A stretch of DNA of 64,000 bases, taken from the NCBI RefSeq assembly GCF_005869855.1, contig NZ_SZNH01000003.1:124001-188000 (forward strand), read 5' to 3'. Both the position numbers and the translations under genes were made by a program. The first letter of the stretch is position 1. The number at the start of each line of letters is the position of its first letter. The stretch comes from Nostoc sp. PA-18-2419. GTDB lineage: Bacteria > Cyanobacteriota > Cyanobacteriia > Cyanobacteriales > Nostocaceae. Shown piece after piece: positions 29,943 to 41,770 of this stretch. The notes under the pieces were generated by a model, which had not been told where the DNA came from, ran no database searches, and saw nothing but the letters and a program-made list of their open reading frames with translations.

Positions 29943-30167
29943 TTAATCCTTGCAGATACCAGAGCGAAGACAATCTTCGGTTTGGTCATCTCTAGCCCAT
30001 ATTTCCCAAGGTAATATACTTGAGGAGGCATTTGTGCTCTTAACCAGAGCAGCTACGCTAGGAAGCTGGTTTTCGACAATTGATACATTACTACAAACAT
30101 TTCCTAGCTCAGCATTAAATAAATAAACAGGCAATGCCATTAGGACAATGCAAATCGTCCGGTTCAT
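29943..30167 (-). CDS. Small putative secreted protein
   Basis: 74-aa ORF with hydrophobic N-terminus and three Cys; weak support. Confidence 0.3.
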   Translation of the reverse strand: MNRTICIVLMALPVYLFNAELGNVCSNVSIVENQLPSVAALVKSTNASSSILPWEIWARDDQTEDCLRSGICKD

Positions 30168-30569
30168 ACAACCTCAGCTAAAAATTTCCGATTACGCTAC
30201 ACTTAGATGCCACCTTGATGAACCGGAGTTAGAAAACTGAGCATTGGATATTGAAGTTGTGTTAATTTACTCAGTCCTACTAGCCGCAGAGACGTGATTT
30301 ATAAATCTTCGGTTCCACCCTTTTTTAGGTTAGGCATTGCCTACAAGATGGCTTCCTTCTAACTTATGCAGATGCAACCTTAAAAAACAGGACAAAAAAC
30401 TCATAGTACTCAAAAACATATCTTGGTGGCTACATTCGCCAGATAAAATAATGAAGAGTGCTGAGTAAAGAGTGGGGCAGATGAGGGAGCAAGGGGAAAT
30501 AACTTCTAACTCCTAACTCAGCACTCCTAACTCAGTACTCAGTTACAAATTTTGCCTACTAACTGACTC

Positions 30570-31364
30570 ATGACGCCTTCACAAGACGTAGATACTATAA
30601 CTGCTCCTGATATTGACCCAGAAGCAGATGGTAACTCCCAAACAGATCCTTTAGACGAATTGCCGGGTGAAGTCGAAATGTCCCTTTTCGACCACTTAGA
30701 AGAGTTGCGACTGCGAATTTTTTATTCGCTGATTGCCGTAGCAATAGGCATTATCGGCTGTTTCTTTGCCGTTAAGCCGCTTGTCCAACTACTTGAGGTT
30801 CCAGCACAAGGAGTAAAATTTCTTCAACTTGCACCTGGAGAATATTTCTTTGTCTCCCTGAAAGTCGCAGCTTACACAGGCTTAGTACTTTCTAGTCCTT
30901 TTATTCTTTATCAAATTATCCAGTTTGTGCTTCCCGGACTAACCCGCCGCGAACGCCGCATATTAGGACCTGTGGTTTTAGGTTCGAGTGTTTTATTTGC
31001 AGGAGGTTTAGTATTTGCCTATTTATTCCTCATCCCCGCAGCTTTGAAATTTTTCATCAGCTACGGAGCAGATGTAGTCGAACAACTTTGGTCAATTGAC
31101 AAATATTTTGAATTTGTGCTGCTACTGTTATTTAGCACTGGCATAGCATTTCAAATTCCGATTATTCAACTGTTACTTGGTAACTTGAATATTGTCTCGT
31201 CTGAAAAAATGGTTTCTGGTTGGCGTTATGTGATTATGGGAGCAGTGGTTTTAGGAGCTATTCTCACACCTTCTACTGACCCTCTTACCCAAAGTCTTTT
31301 AGCTGGTGCAGTCCTGGGACTTTACTTTGGTGGAATTGGTTTGGTGAAGCTCACAGGAAAATGA
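30570..31364 (+). CDS. tatC: Sec-independent (twin-arginine) protein translocase subunit TatC
   Basis: '[18 protein letters not shown]', 'PGLTRRERR', multi-TM topology. Confidence 0.96.
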   Translation: MTPSQDVDTITAPDIDPEADGNSQTDPLDELPGEVEMSLFDHLEELRLRIFYSLIAVAIGIIGCFFAVKPLVQLLEVPAQGVKFLQLAPGEYFFVSLKVAAYTGLVLSSPFILYQIIQFVLPGLTRRERRILGPVVLGSSVLFAGGLVFAYLFLIPAALKFFISYGADVVEQLWSIDKYFEFVLLLLFSTGIAFQIPIIQLLLGNLNIVSSEKMVSGWRYVIMGAVVLGAILTPSTDPLTQSLLAGAVLGLYFGGIGLVKLTGK

Positions 31365-31501
31365 CACAAGCCCTTTTCAAGAAAAAATTGAAAATTAAAG
31401 TGCTAACTGACCGAATTTGAGATTTTTAATTATAAATTTGGGTGAGCCAGTGTGGTCTTAGGAATTTCCATCCCAGTTCTTACTAAAATCTAAAATCCAA
31501 A

Positions 31502-31852
31502 TTGTTTGACCAAAAAATGACACAAGTTAGCTTTGAGGATTTTGAAAAAGTCGAGATTCATGTTGGCAAAATTATCAAAGTTGAAGAATTTCCCAAAGCT
31601 AAGAAACCAGCTTATAAATTATGGATAGATTTTGGCGATTTAGGTATTAAAAAATCTAGTGCCCAAATTACAAAGCTTTATCAGCCAACAGAATTAATCA
31701 ACAAATTAATATTAGCTGTTACTAACTTTCCACCCCGTAAAATTGCTGATTTCATTTCAGAAGTTTTAGTCTTAGGAGTGGTTCTAGATGATGGACAGGT
31801 TGTATTAATTCAGCCAGATAGAGATGTATCCGTTGGTAAGAAAATTAGCTAG
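31502..31852 (+). CDS. tRNA-binding protein (CsaA-like OB fold)
   Basis: 'FEKVEIHVGKIIKVEEFPKAKKPAYKLWIDFG', 'SSAQITKLY', 'PRKIADFISEVLVLG'. Confidence 0.9.
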   Translation: MFDQKMTQVSFEDFEKVEIHVGKIIKVEEFPKAKKPAYKLWIDFGDLGIKKSSAQITKLYQPTELINKLILAVTNFPPRKIADFISEVLVLGVVLDDGQVVLIQPDRDVSVGKKIS

Positions 31853-31930
31853 CACATTTTAGTTAATAAAAATTTTTAGCTTAAAAAACGTAATAAATAA
31901 AAAATTTATTAATCTTTTAGTAATAACAGG

Positions 31931-32251
31931 TTATAAAATCCATTCTGAAGAGCGTTCACCCAAATCTAGAGGAATACTGACAGCTTTGCCGAGTCGGGGG
32001 CGATCGCGTGTTTGGGTGATAAATGCTTGTACTTGTGTTGTTCCACCCAAAGCATGAAGATAATTAGCAATGCTATCAAGATGCTCTTGGTATTCTGCCT
32101 CGGTTAAGGGAAAAGAAGCTTGCTCCAGGTATTTCCACATCACTTGCAAAAATATCTTTCCCTGTGCCCGCCGGAACTGGACATCATAAGAGTATCCCCA
32201 CTTCTCAACTAACAGTTGACGTAATTCCTGTCCTGTCATAGCTTTTCTCAA
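31931..32251 (-). CDS. DUF3067 family protein
   Basis: 'MTGQELRQLLVEKWGYSYDVQFRRAQGKIFLQVMWKYLEQASFPLTEAEY...'. Confidence 0.85.
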   Translation of the reverse strand: MRKAMTGQELRQLLVEKWGYSYDVQFRRAQGKIFLQVMWKYLEQASFPLTEAEYQEHLDSIANYLHALGGTTQVQAFITQTRDRPRLGKAVSIPLDLGERSSEWIL

Positions 32252-32468
32252 TTAGATTTTACATTTAGTTATGATGTTAAGTTCCGTAACTCCAGTATGA
32301 TAAGGATATAAAGAAATGTAATGCTAACAGAAAAGATGCTAGATAGATCTTGGAACACAGAAGTATGGCATCGTTGTAAGCGTTAGCATTTCGACTTAGA
32401 CAAGAGTTGCTCAAGTGCAAATACTCCTGTCAAAATGCTTAACAAAATACACAAAGAGCGCGTAGATT

Positions 32469-33008
32469 ATGGCTCAATTTTCGGAATCAGCAGACGTGCC
32501 CGATATGGGGCGTCGTCAGTTCATGAATCTGCTCACTTTTGGGACTGTCAGTGGAGTAGCTTTAGGTGCATTGTATCCCGTTGTCAAGTACTTTATTCCA
32601 CCTGCTAGTGGTGGTGCTGGTGGTGGAAGCATAGCAAAAGACGAGTTGGGCAACGATGTTAGTCTGAGTAAATTTCTGGAAAACCGTAATGCAGGCGATC
32701 GCACCCTAGTTCAAGGACTTAAGGGTGACCCTACCTATATTGTGGTAGAAAACAAAGAGGCGATCAAAGATTATGGCATCAACGCTATTTGCACGCACTT
32801 AGGTTGTGTCGTACCTTGGAACGCTGCCGAGAACAAATTTAAGTGTCCTTGTCACGGTTCTCAGTATGACTCAACTGGTAAGGTTGTGCGCGGTCCAGCA
32901 CCACTGTCTTTGGCTTTAGCCCACACCAACACCGCAGAAGACAAAATTGTCTTGAGTCCTTGGACTGAAACCGACTTCCGCACCGGCGATGCACCTTGGT
33001 GGACTTAA
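32469..33008 (+). CDS. petC: Cytochrome b6-f complex Rieske iron-sulfur subunit
   Basis: '[11 protein letters not shown]' and 'CPCHGSQYD' Rieske motifs, N-terminal TM. Confidence 0.98.
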   Translation: MAQFSESADVPDMGRRQFMNLLTFGTVSGVALGALYPVVKYFIPPASGGAGGGSIAKDELGNDVSLSKFLENRNAGDRTLVQGLKGDPTYIVVENKEAIKDYGINAICTHLGCVVPWNAAENKFKCPCHGSQYDSTGKVVRGPAPLSLALAHTNTAEDKIVLSPWTETDFRTGDAPWWT

Positions 33009-33032
33009 TAATTTTGTTCTTACTCCAAGAAC

Positions 33033-33057
33033 TGATGACTAATGACTAATGACTAAT
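33033..33057. repeat. Heptanucleotide array in the petC-petA gap
   Basis: TGATGAC TAATGAC TAATGAC TAAT. Confidence 0.85.
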
Positions 33058-33079
33058 TCAATCATTGTCCTTAATTGAG

Positions 33080-34081
33080 ATGAGAAATGCTTTCATAATA
33101 GCGAGCTTAACTCGCAGTGCTAAAGCAATTGTCAAAACATTGCTCATAGCGATCGCTACGGTGACATTTTACTTCACCAGCGACCTAGCCCTTCCCCAAT
33201 CCGCTGCTGCCTATCCCTTTTGGGCACAGCAAACCTATCCTGAAAGTCCCCGCGAACCAACGGGGCGGATTGTTTGTGCCAACTGTCACCTAGCAGCCAA
33301 GCCGACAGAAGTCGAAGTTCCCCAATCGGTGCTACCTGACACTGTATTCAAAGCTGTAGTGAAGATTCCCTACGATACGAGTGTGCAGCAGGTTGGTGCT
33401 GATGGTTCTAAAGTCGGCTTGAACGTCGGTGCTGTACTGATGCTACCTGAAGGCTTTAAGATTGCTCCTGAAGACCGTCTTTCAGAGGAACTTAAAGAAG
33501 AAGTCGGCGAAACTTACTTTCAACCGTACAGCGAAGATAAAGAAAACGTTGTCATCGTCGGTCCTTTACCTGGCGAACAGTATCAAGAAATTGTCTTCCC
33601 AGTTCTTTCTCCCAACCCCGCAACGGACAAAAATATCCACTTTGGTAAATATTCAGTTCATGTAGGTGGTAATCGCGGACGCGGACAAGTAGATCCTACT
33701 GGTCAAAAGAGCAACAACAATGTTTACAATGCTTCCGTTACTGGCACAGTTACCAAAATTGCCAAAGAGGAAGATGAAGATGGTAACGTCAAATATCTAG
33801 TGAACATTCAACCTGAGTCTGGCGATGTTGTTGTCGAAACAGTTCCCGCAGGCCCAGAGTTGATTGTTTCTGAAGGACAAGCTGTTAAGTCTGGTGATGC
33901 TTTGACCAATAACCCCAACGTTGGTGGATTCGGTCAAAAAGATACAGAGATTGTACTGCAAGACGCCGGCAGAGTCAAAGGATTAATTGCATTCATCGCT
34001 CTTGTGATGATGGCTCAAGTTATGCTAGTGCTGAAGAAGAAGCAGGTTGAGAGAGTTCAAGCTGCTGAGATGAATTTCTAA
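33080..34081 (+). CDS. petA: Apocytochrome f
   Basis: '[32 protein letters not shown]' (CxxCH), C-terminal TM; ATG start at 33080. Confidence 0.98.
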   Translation: MRNAFIIASLTRSAKAIVKTLLIAIATVTFYFTSDLALPQSAAAYPFWAQQTYPESPREPTGRIVCANCHLAAKPTEVEVPQSVLPDTVFKAVVKIPYDTSVQQVGADGSKVGLNVGAVLMLPEGFKIAPEDRLSEELKEEVGETYFQPYSEDKENVVIVGPLPGEQYQEIVFPVLSPNPATDKNIHFGKYSVHVGGNRGRGQVDPTGQKSNNNVYNASVTGTVTKIAKEEDEDGNVKYLVNIQPESGDVVVETVPAGPELIVSEGQAVKSGDALTNNPNVGGFGQKDTEIVLQDAGRVKGLIAFIALVMMAQVMLVLKKKQVERVQAAEMNF

Positions 34082-34107
34082 ATTCTTTGCTAAATCATTC
34101 TTTCTCG

Positions 34108-34132
34108 GACAGGCATCTTGCCTGTCTTTTTT
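34108..34132 (+). terminator. Rho-independent terminator after petA
   Basis: GACAGGC-ATCTT-GCCTGTC followed by TTTTTT. Confidence 0.85.
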
Positions 34133-34271
34133 ATCTGTTATGGTTCTAAGTCTGTTTATGAGACTCCAAGCTTGATATGCAATTGGCTTCAAAATGTATA
34201 TGTACTTAATCAGAAATTGTTATATTAACTTTTAGTCTCTTTTTGCTGAATCTGTTATGGTTTATTTGTAA

Positions 34272-34293
34272 GTTATAACAGTTGTTATAACAA
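34272..34293. promoter_or_regulatory. Candidate operator of the downstream toxin-antitoxin operon
   Basis: GTTATAAC at 34272-34279 and again at 34284-34291 (12-bp spacing), the second within perfect palindrome TTGTTATAACAA. Confidence 0.45.
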
Positions 34294-34375
34294 TAATATA
34301 ACTTCTCATATCAAATGTATGGTGTATAGGTATTACATTTGAATGCATAACATCTTTCTACTGAGGAATTAGCTC

Positions 34376-34696
34376 ATGGTTGGAAAAAGTTATCCTGTGA
34401 CTCATGCCAGGGTTGGAAATCAAGATGGATTTCGTCTACCTCGTGCATTCTCTAAGGACTATCCTCATTTAGCTAACGCTTCAGGCTATATTGAAGTGCT
34501 ATCTGATAACACGTTCTTAGTTAGATTAGAAACTGATAATGTTGATGAAGTTCATGAAGATGAGAGCATTATGATGAGCCTCTTTCTTGACTTTTTGATG
34601 AAGGATGCTATGCAAAACCCTTCTAAACTTGTTTCTTATACCCAAGAAATGAGTGATGAGATGGATGATTTACTAGCTGATGTAGTTATAGATTAA
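34376..34696 (+). CDS. PrlF/AbrB-like antitoxin
   Basis: 106 aa, N-terminal 'VTHARVGNQDGFRLPRAFSKDYPHL' swapped-hairpin-like DNA-binding region, acidic C-terminus; stop overlaps next start (TAATG). Confidence 0.7.
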   Translation: MVGKSYPVTHARVGNQDGFRLPRAFSKDYPHLANASGYIEVLSDNTFLVRLETDNVDEVHEDESIMMSLFLDFLMKDAMQNPSKLVSYTQEMSDEMDDLLADVVID

Positions 34697-35154
34697 TGGC
34701 TGCATTTAGTTGTAATGATTGGCAAATTTTTTTCTACCCATTGTTTAATGAACAATGGGTAGAATTGTGTAATAGGGTTCGTGTTTTAAAAAATGAGTTA
34801 CCTAAAGAAGAATTTATTATACATTCAGATGTCAAATTATTAAAAGTATTGAATATCAGTATTATAGAAAAAATTCCTCAAGATCCTTTTGCTAGTCACT
34901 TTGCATTGCAAAAACCTTTGCAAAAATATAGTCGCCTCAAAAAAATGGGACTACCTGAACGATATAGATTATTTTTTAGAGCATTCAAAAAACGAAAAAT
35001 TATTATTATTCTTTGGTTAGGCTTTCCTCAGAAGGAAGGCGATAAAAAAGATTGTTATCAAGTTTTTATAAAAAAAGTTGAAAATGGCGACTTTCCTGAA
35101 AGTATTGATAATCTGCTTGTAGAATGTGAGTCTGAATATTCTAATAATGAATAA
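34696..35154 (+). CDS. YhaV-like toxin (predicted RNase)
   Basis: 'LPERYRLFFRAFKKRKIIIILWLGFPQKEGDKKDCYQVFIKKVENGDFPESIDNLL' resembles the YhaV core; small two-gene overlapping operon. Confidence 0.72.
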   Translation: MAAFSCNDWQIFFYPLFNEQWVELCNRVRVLKNELPKEEFIIHSDVKLLKVLNISIIEKIPQDPFASHFALQKPLQKYSRLKKMGLPERYRLFFRAFKKRKIIIILWLGFPQKEGDKKDCYQVFIKKVENGDFPESIDNLLVECESEYSNNE

Positions 35155-35209
35155 TGAAGATAAGCAGCGATTAAATACAGTTAATTAGTAAAACTTGAAG
35201 TACAAAAAA

Positions 35210-35569
35210 ATGATTAGTAAAGAAACTGCCGAGCATTATATATGGGGTAACAATTGTCATGGTTGGCATCTTGTTAAGCACCCAGATTTGAGTGTAATTC
35301 AGGAACTAATGCCACAAGGGACTTTTGAAGCTAAACACTATCACCAGCGATCGCACCAGTTTTTCTTTATTTTATCTGGAAAAGCAACTTTAGAAATTGA
35401 TGGTTACCGCCAAGTAGTTTTTCAACATCAAGGTGTAGAAGTTCCACCTAATATTCCTCATCAAATATTCAACGAAGGTTACTGTGATTTGGAATTTTTG
35501 GTGATTTCTCAACCTCCCAGTCATGGCGACAGGATTTTGAACGATATTATTGAATCTAGCCCTAATTGA
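35210..35569 (+). CDS. Cupin domain protein
   Basis: 'HYHQRSHQFFFILSGKATLEIDG' and 'VEVPPNIPHQIFNEG'; start refined to MISKE. Confidence 0.9.
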   Translation: MISKETAEHYIWGNNCHGWHLVKHPDLSVIQELMPQGTFEAKHYHQRSHQFFFILSGKATLEIDGYRQVVFQHQGVEVPPNIPHQIFNEGYCDLEFLVISQPPSHGDRILNDIIESSPN

Positions 35570-35585
35570 GTTGAAGGATTTGCCC

Positions 35586-35871
35586 ATGACAGCCTCAATA
35601 GAGTATATCCCACTTACCCCAATTGAATATCCACAATTATTTTCTAGTGCCAACCAATAACTTATCAAATGGTATATTATTATTACCCAGCGAAGTTTTA
35701 GAGTTGGAGTTGTGTTTAGAAGATAGAAAATTGCGTTTTTACAATCCAGCTACAGACCAAATACTTTTAACTCATGAAGATGAAGTAGTTGTAAGATAAG
35801 CCACAGAAGAAAAGGTGCAAAGATTAGCTGTTAAACTCCGGGAATTAAATATTGACCCAGATAGCCTGTAA
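35586..35871 (+). pseudogene. Uma2 (DUF820) family endonuclease remnant
   Basis: Short N-terminal-like ORF, then reading-frame remnant LSNGILLLPSEVLELELCLEDRKLRFYNPATDQILLTHEDEVVVR*ATEEKVQRLAVKLRELNIDPDSL*, a typical Uma2 C-terminus with an in-frame stop and missing middle. Confidence 0.7.
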
Positions 35872-35997
35872 CAGATATTAGGGTGGGTAAATAACACCCA
35901 CTCTACTCTATACAGATTTGACAACATTTGACAAACCTTTATACAGACTAAGGCTTGCTCTATATATTGATAAAATAAACACTCTTCACTACTAATA

Positions 35998-36020
35998 TAA
36001 GGTGGGCATTGCCCACCTTA
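35998..36020. terminator. Strong hairpin downstream of the GH57 gene
   Basis: TAAGGTGGGCATTGCCCACCTTA, perfect inverted repeat just past the stop at 36024. Confidence 0.5.
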
Positions 36021-36023
36021 CTA

Positions 36024-37613
36024 CTACAAGGGACGGTAGACGCGATAGTTGATTTCGGGGAAAATATTATCCATTACTTCGACTTTCTCAAGCCAACCGC
36101 TGTCAATTTTGCCGATTTTTACTTCTTCGTAGAGCTTATTGAAGCGCATTAGGTGCGATCGCGTCCGTCTAACTGCATAGGGTACCATTGTTCCCGTCCG
36201 CATAATAAAAGCCCAGTCAGAAGATTGTGCTAATAATAATTCCCGTGCTGCTTGATTTAATCCTCGCCATTGCAATTCATCCTCTGGTTCCAGGTGGGAT
36301 ATTTCAATCATTCGCTCAGCAGCTTTGTGCAAATGCGGATAAATCCAGGCGTTTGTTTCGTTCAACCAATACTCGTGGAAACCTTTGAAACCCCAACTTG
36401 ATTGCGAAGGACGACAGACTTGCTGTACTGGATGCGATCGCAAATAATCTGCCAAGTGGATCATAGCGTAGGTTTTTTGGTCATACCAAGATTTGCGGAA
36501 TAGGTAATCAATGAACCAAGGACCTTCATACCACCAATGTCCAAATAACTCCGCGTCATAAGGCGAAACGATAATCGGCGGACGCTGCATTATACCATAG
36601 AGATGCTCAGATTGTCGCTCTCGGTTATACATAAAATTAGCGGCATGTTCTGCTGCCTTTTCCCGTGCCCAATAAGGGTCGTAAAGTGCCTTGTCTGACA
36701 GCCCTAAGCCACGTCCAGTAATTTTGTGATATTTAATGCCCGTGTTTTTTCGTTGACCGTTGGGCATAATGTATGGCTTGATGTAGTCATATTCTGCTTC
36801 CCAGCCCAAATCTTTGTAGAATTCTCGATATTCTGCCGCGCTCGGATAGCCGACTTCAGAAGACCATACTTGTTGAGACGATTCATGATCTCGACCAAAG
36901 ACAGCAACGCCAGTTTCTGTAAAAATCGGCGCATAAGTCCCAAAGCGCGGCCGGGGACGGGCATAAAGGATGCCATGTCCGTCGGTGAGGAAGTAGCGTA
37001 ACCCAGCATCAGCTAGCATTCGCTCTACACCTTCGTAGTAAGCGCATTCCGGTAACCAAATACCCCTGGGTGCTTGTCCAAAAGTTTGCTGGTAATGTTC
37101 GCAGGCTACTTGAATTTGCGCCCACACTGCTTGCGGATACATTTTCATTAACGGCAAGTAGCCGTGGGTAGCACCGCAAGTGATAATTTCCAAATTATTC
37201 GTGTCTTGGAACTTTTTAAAAGCTGTTACCAAGTCACCATCGTATTGTTCCCAAATTTGACGCGCTTCGTTAAATTCAGTGGCGTAATGTTCACCTAAAT
37301 AGCGAATATGCCCATTATGAACATTATGCTCGACTTCTAGTTCTATAAGTTCTTCTAATTTGGCTAAGTGAGCGTCATAGCGTTCTTGCAGCAGGGGGTC
37401 ACGAAGCATTGACACTAAAGGTGGTGTCATACTCATCGTGATTTTAAAGTCGATACCGTCTCGCTTTAAGCCTTCAAATACTTTCAATAACGGGATGTAG
37501 GTTTCTGTAATGGCCTCATAGAGCCATTCTTCCTCAAGCACATAGTCACTTTCTGGGTGACGAACGAAGGGCAGATGTGCATGGAGGACAAGCGCGACAT
37601 AGCCAATAGCCAT
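36024..37613 (-). CDS. Glycoside hydrolase family 57 protein (1,4-alpha-glucan branching enzyme-like, DUF1957)
   Basis: 'GYVALVLHAHLPFVRHPE', 'GIWLPECAYYEGVERMLADAGLRYFLTDGHG', 'SPYDAELFGHWWYEGP'. Confidence 0.92.
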   Translation of the reverse strand: MAIGYVALVLHAHLPFVRHPESDYVLEEEWLYEAITETYIPLLKVFEGLKRDGIDFKITMSMTPPLVSMLRDPLLQERYDAHLAKLEELIELEVEHNVHNGHIRYLGEHYATEFNEARQIWEQYDGDLVTAFKKFQDTNNLEIITCGATHGYLPLMKMYPQAVWAQIQVACEHYQQTFGQAPRGIWLPECAYYEGVERMLADAGLRYFLTDGHGILYARPRPRFGTYAPIFTETGVAVFGRDHESSQQVWSSEVGYPSAAEYREFYKDLGWEAEYDYIKPYIMPNGQRKNTGIKYHKITGRGLGLSDKALYDPYWAREKAAEHAANFMYNRERQSEHLYGIMQRPPIIVSPYDAELFGHWWYEGPWFIDYLFRKSWYDQKTYAMIHLADYLRSHPVQQVCRPSQSSWGFKGFHEYWLNETNAWIYPHLHKAAERMIEISHLEPEDELQWRGLNQAARELLLAQSSDWAFIMRTGTMVPYAVRRTRSHLMRFNKLYEEVKIGKIDSGWLEKVEVMDNIFPEINYRVYRPL

Positions 37614-37739
37614 AGTGATTTTAGGTGGTACTTGTAAGTTGAAGGTGGAGGGGTTTGGTAGGAAATTAACAATATTTTAAGACTTTATGGGGATCGTCAG
37701 GTAACCAAATAAATGATTACTAGCAGTTCGTTGAAATCA

Positions 37740-37865
37740 TCAGTCAGGCGCTCTACTCACAAATAATTCTCCATGAATAATTTCGTAGCGCTTACAGTCC
37801 TCAGTTGCAAGTAGTTCTAAGTCTGAGGTTGTCCAACGGACTTCATCAGATATTGTTTGGTTCAT
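37740..37865 (-). pseudogene. Uma2 (DUF820) N-terminal remnant, 41 codons
   Basis: Translated by hand: MNQTISDEVRWTTSDLELLATEDCKRYEIIHGELFVSRAPD*, matching the Uma2 N-terminal pattern (RYEIIxGELFVxRAP). Confidence 0.7.
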
Positions 37866-37909
37866 AACACTATATCTTTTATGTCTAATTGAGAAATAAA
37901 ATTTTCTTT

Positions 37910-38626
37910 TTAGAATATTTGCTCAAGGTCAATACCTGCGGCTCGCAAACGTTCTGCCAATATTTCAGTGCGTTGACGTTCTTGTTCTAGTTGCTGGTTT
38001 GTTTGCTGTAACTGCTGGTTTGCTTCTTCCTCTGGCAACATCACCAACTGATCATCTGGTGTAAAAAAGCGTAATTTACCAGATTCAACTCCTAAATACA
38101 GCCCTAACTGTTGACTCCATAACCAGCTTTTGGCAGTAAGTTCAATTTCTTGATATTGCCCATCAACTAAGTGAAATCCCCGTAATTCCGAGTTATTTGG
38201 GTCAAACCAAAAATAATCTGGAGTCCGAAATGTATTTTGGTATATTTGCTTTTTTAAACCATTATTAACCGAGGCTGTAGAATCGGATAACAGTTCTATA
38301 ATCACGTTGGGATATTTGCCGTTTTCTTGCCATAAACCCAGCTTTTGCGGTCTTTTTTTCTACATCTAAGACTACAAAGAAATCAGGGCCTCGAAATTCT
38401 TCTGACTTTTTTGGTTAGGACTGAAATAAATAGTCAGGTTACCAGTAGCATAGAAATTTTCCTGATCGCGCCACCACCACTTGATCAAGCGGATGAGTAA
38501 ATCGATTTGTTCGCAGTGTAAATCAGATTCCAAGGGGGGTTCGTCACTGTAGATATCGCCTGGAGGAAAAATTATACTCTCAGTGGCATCTTTTACACTA
38601 GGGGTGGTGGCAAGGGGCTGAGACAT
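37910..38626 (-). pseudogene. Uma2 (DUF820) endonuclease gene broken by frameshifts (ORFs 38372..38626 and 37910..38305)
   Basis: N-part ...YFSPNQKSQKNFEALISL* shifts frame to SEEFRGPDFFVVLDVEKK (catalytic-like segment) then again to NVIIELLSDSTASVNNGLKKQIYQNTFRTPDYFWFDPNNSELRGFHLVDGQYQEIELTAKSWLWSQQLGLYLGVESGKLRFF. Confidence 0.82.
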
Positions 38627-38676
38627 ACAAGATAGGTTTTCAATTTGTCTCTATGCTATCGTGACTGCTTCTTGTG

Positions 38677-39767
38677 TTACTCTTCGTCTTGATACAGCTG
38701 TTGCAAATCCTGTAACTGAGTCTTTCGGGAAACACGGCGATACTTTTTAGTTTCCAACTTGGGTTCGTATTGACTTTGCCCTTTAGCTTTAGTTTTTAAC
38801 TTGAGAGTGGATTCAGGATCGGCTTGTTGGTGAAGCTGTGTTTGACGAGCGATCGCTGCATCCAAAAATTCTAAATAATGTTCGTATCGTTCCCAGTCTC
38901 CCCGCACTGCACACTCAGGCTCATCTCGGTGAAGACAATCACTAAATCGACAGCTAGCAACTGCTAAGCGCTCTCTTGCTTCTGGGAAATAATGTACTAA
39001 TTCTTCTGGGTTACAATCCATGTCGGGCTGATTAAAACCCGGAGTATCTGCTAGCAAACCACCGCTAGGCAATTCAAATAATTCTACATGCCGGGTGGTA
39101 TGACGACCACGAGCTAATTTGCCAGAAACCTCTCCTACTCGCAGGTTAGCATTGGGAATTAGCCCATTAATCAGGCTAGATTTGCCTACACCAGAAGGCC
39201 CAGCAATTACAGTGATTTTATTACTTAAATAATTAGCTGCTTGGTGAATATTGATGCCATTTTTGAGACTGATAAATAATAGTTGATAACCCCAACCACC
39301 TAAGCGATCGCTAAGAAGCTGTTGTTCGTGTTGTGAAATTAAATCACTTTTATTCAAGCATAAAAGCACATCCAAGCTAGTAGACTCAGCCTTAACCAAA
39401 AACCGACTCAATTGATAAGGTTCCAAAGGAGGATCGGCGACAGCAAATACCAACAGAATTTGGTTGACATTAGCGATCGCTGGACGGTCTAATTCGCTTT
39501 GGCGGGGTAAAACCTCAGCGATCGCTCCCCGTCTTCCAGCCCAATCTGGCTCTTCTACAACAACGCAATCGCCTACCATCACCAGTTGTCCGATTTTCTT
39601 AAGCCGTGTTCTGCGAGTACACAACAGAACAGGGGGATGAGGGAGATTTCGCTCTTCCATCTTCCTCTTCTCCCCCTGCTCTCGATCCAGTTGTACCCGA
39701 TAAAAATTAGCCTGTACGGCCAGTACAGTACCTAATAACTGTCCGGTTGCGGCAAAACTTTCCGCGA

Positions 39768-39771
<4 letters not shown>
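38677..39771 (-). CDS. rsgA: Ribosome small subunit-dependent GTPase A
   Basis: 'NKSDL', 'ITVIAGPSGVGKSSLINGL', 'RGRHTTRHVELFELPSGGLLADTPGFNQP', C-terminal Zn motif 'CRFSDCLHRDEPECAV'. Confidence 0.96.
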
Positions 39772-41203
<1,432 letters not shown>

Positions 41204-41690
41204 TTAAGGTTACTTATACCCCACAAACAAGGCGTTTTACTTACAAAGCGTCCTTAAGAGGGTCGCTTGCTGGAGGACAGGCAGAAGATAGAATTAACTT
41301 TTGTTAATAATTGATTTTACCCTTTACCTTTTACAAAAATCACCGACAAACTTGAGCAACAAGTGCTTTACTCGTGGGAGGGAACGAAAGTTACAAAAAT
41401 AGTTACAAACAGAGCGAACCTCTGCTCAGACTTCTCACCCCCGAGTTAGCTGTCTCTTTTTCAATTGTGCTACGTAGGAGAGGAAAACCCCGCCCATCAA
41501 CCAGAGGGGCTAGCCGCACCATCAGGTGTGGAAAACCACCCATCTGCTTTGGATCGCATTTCAACTAGCACACCTAGCCCACAGTAATTTGCTTCTACAA
41601 TCTAGCAAACTGCTGAGGTTTTGTGAAACTTTGCTAAATTTAGTATCAATATATTTAGATATATTAAAGTCTTTTAAGAAAAATCTCTAA

Positions 41691-41770
41691 ATTAGGGATT
41701 GGGGAATAGGGATTAGGGGCTAAATTATACCCAATCTTCAATCCTCAATTCCTAGTCCCCAGTCCCTAAT
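41691..41770. repeat. Imperfect inverted repeat overlapping the dnaK stop codon
   Basis: ATTAGGGATTGGGGAATAGGGATTAGGGG ... CCTCAATTCCTAGTCCCCAGTCCCTAAT. Confidence 0.75.

Noticed and set aside
34262-35154. Interpretation as a phage or plasmid island
   Set aside because: Only the toxin-antitoxin pair is present; no integrase, phage or plasmid genes flank it
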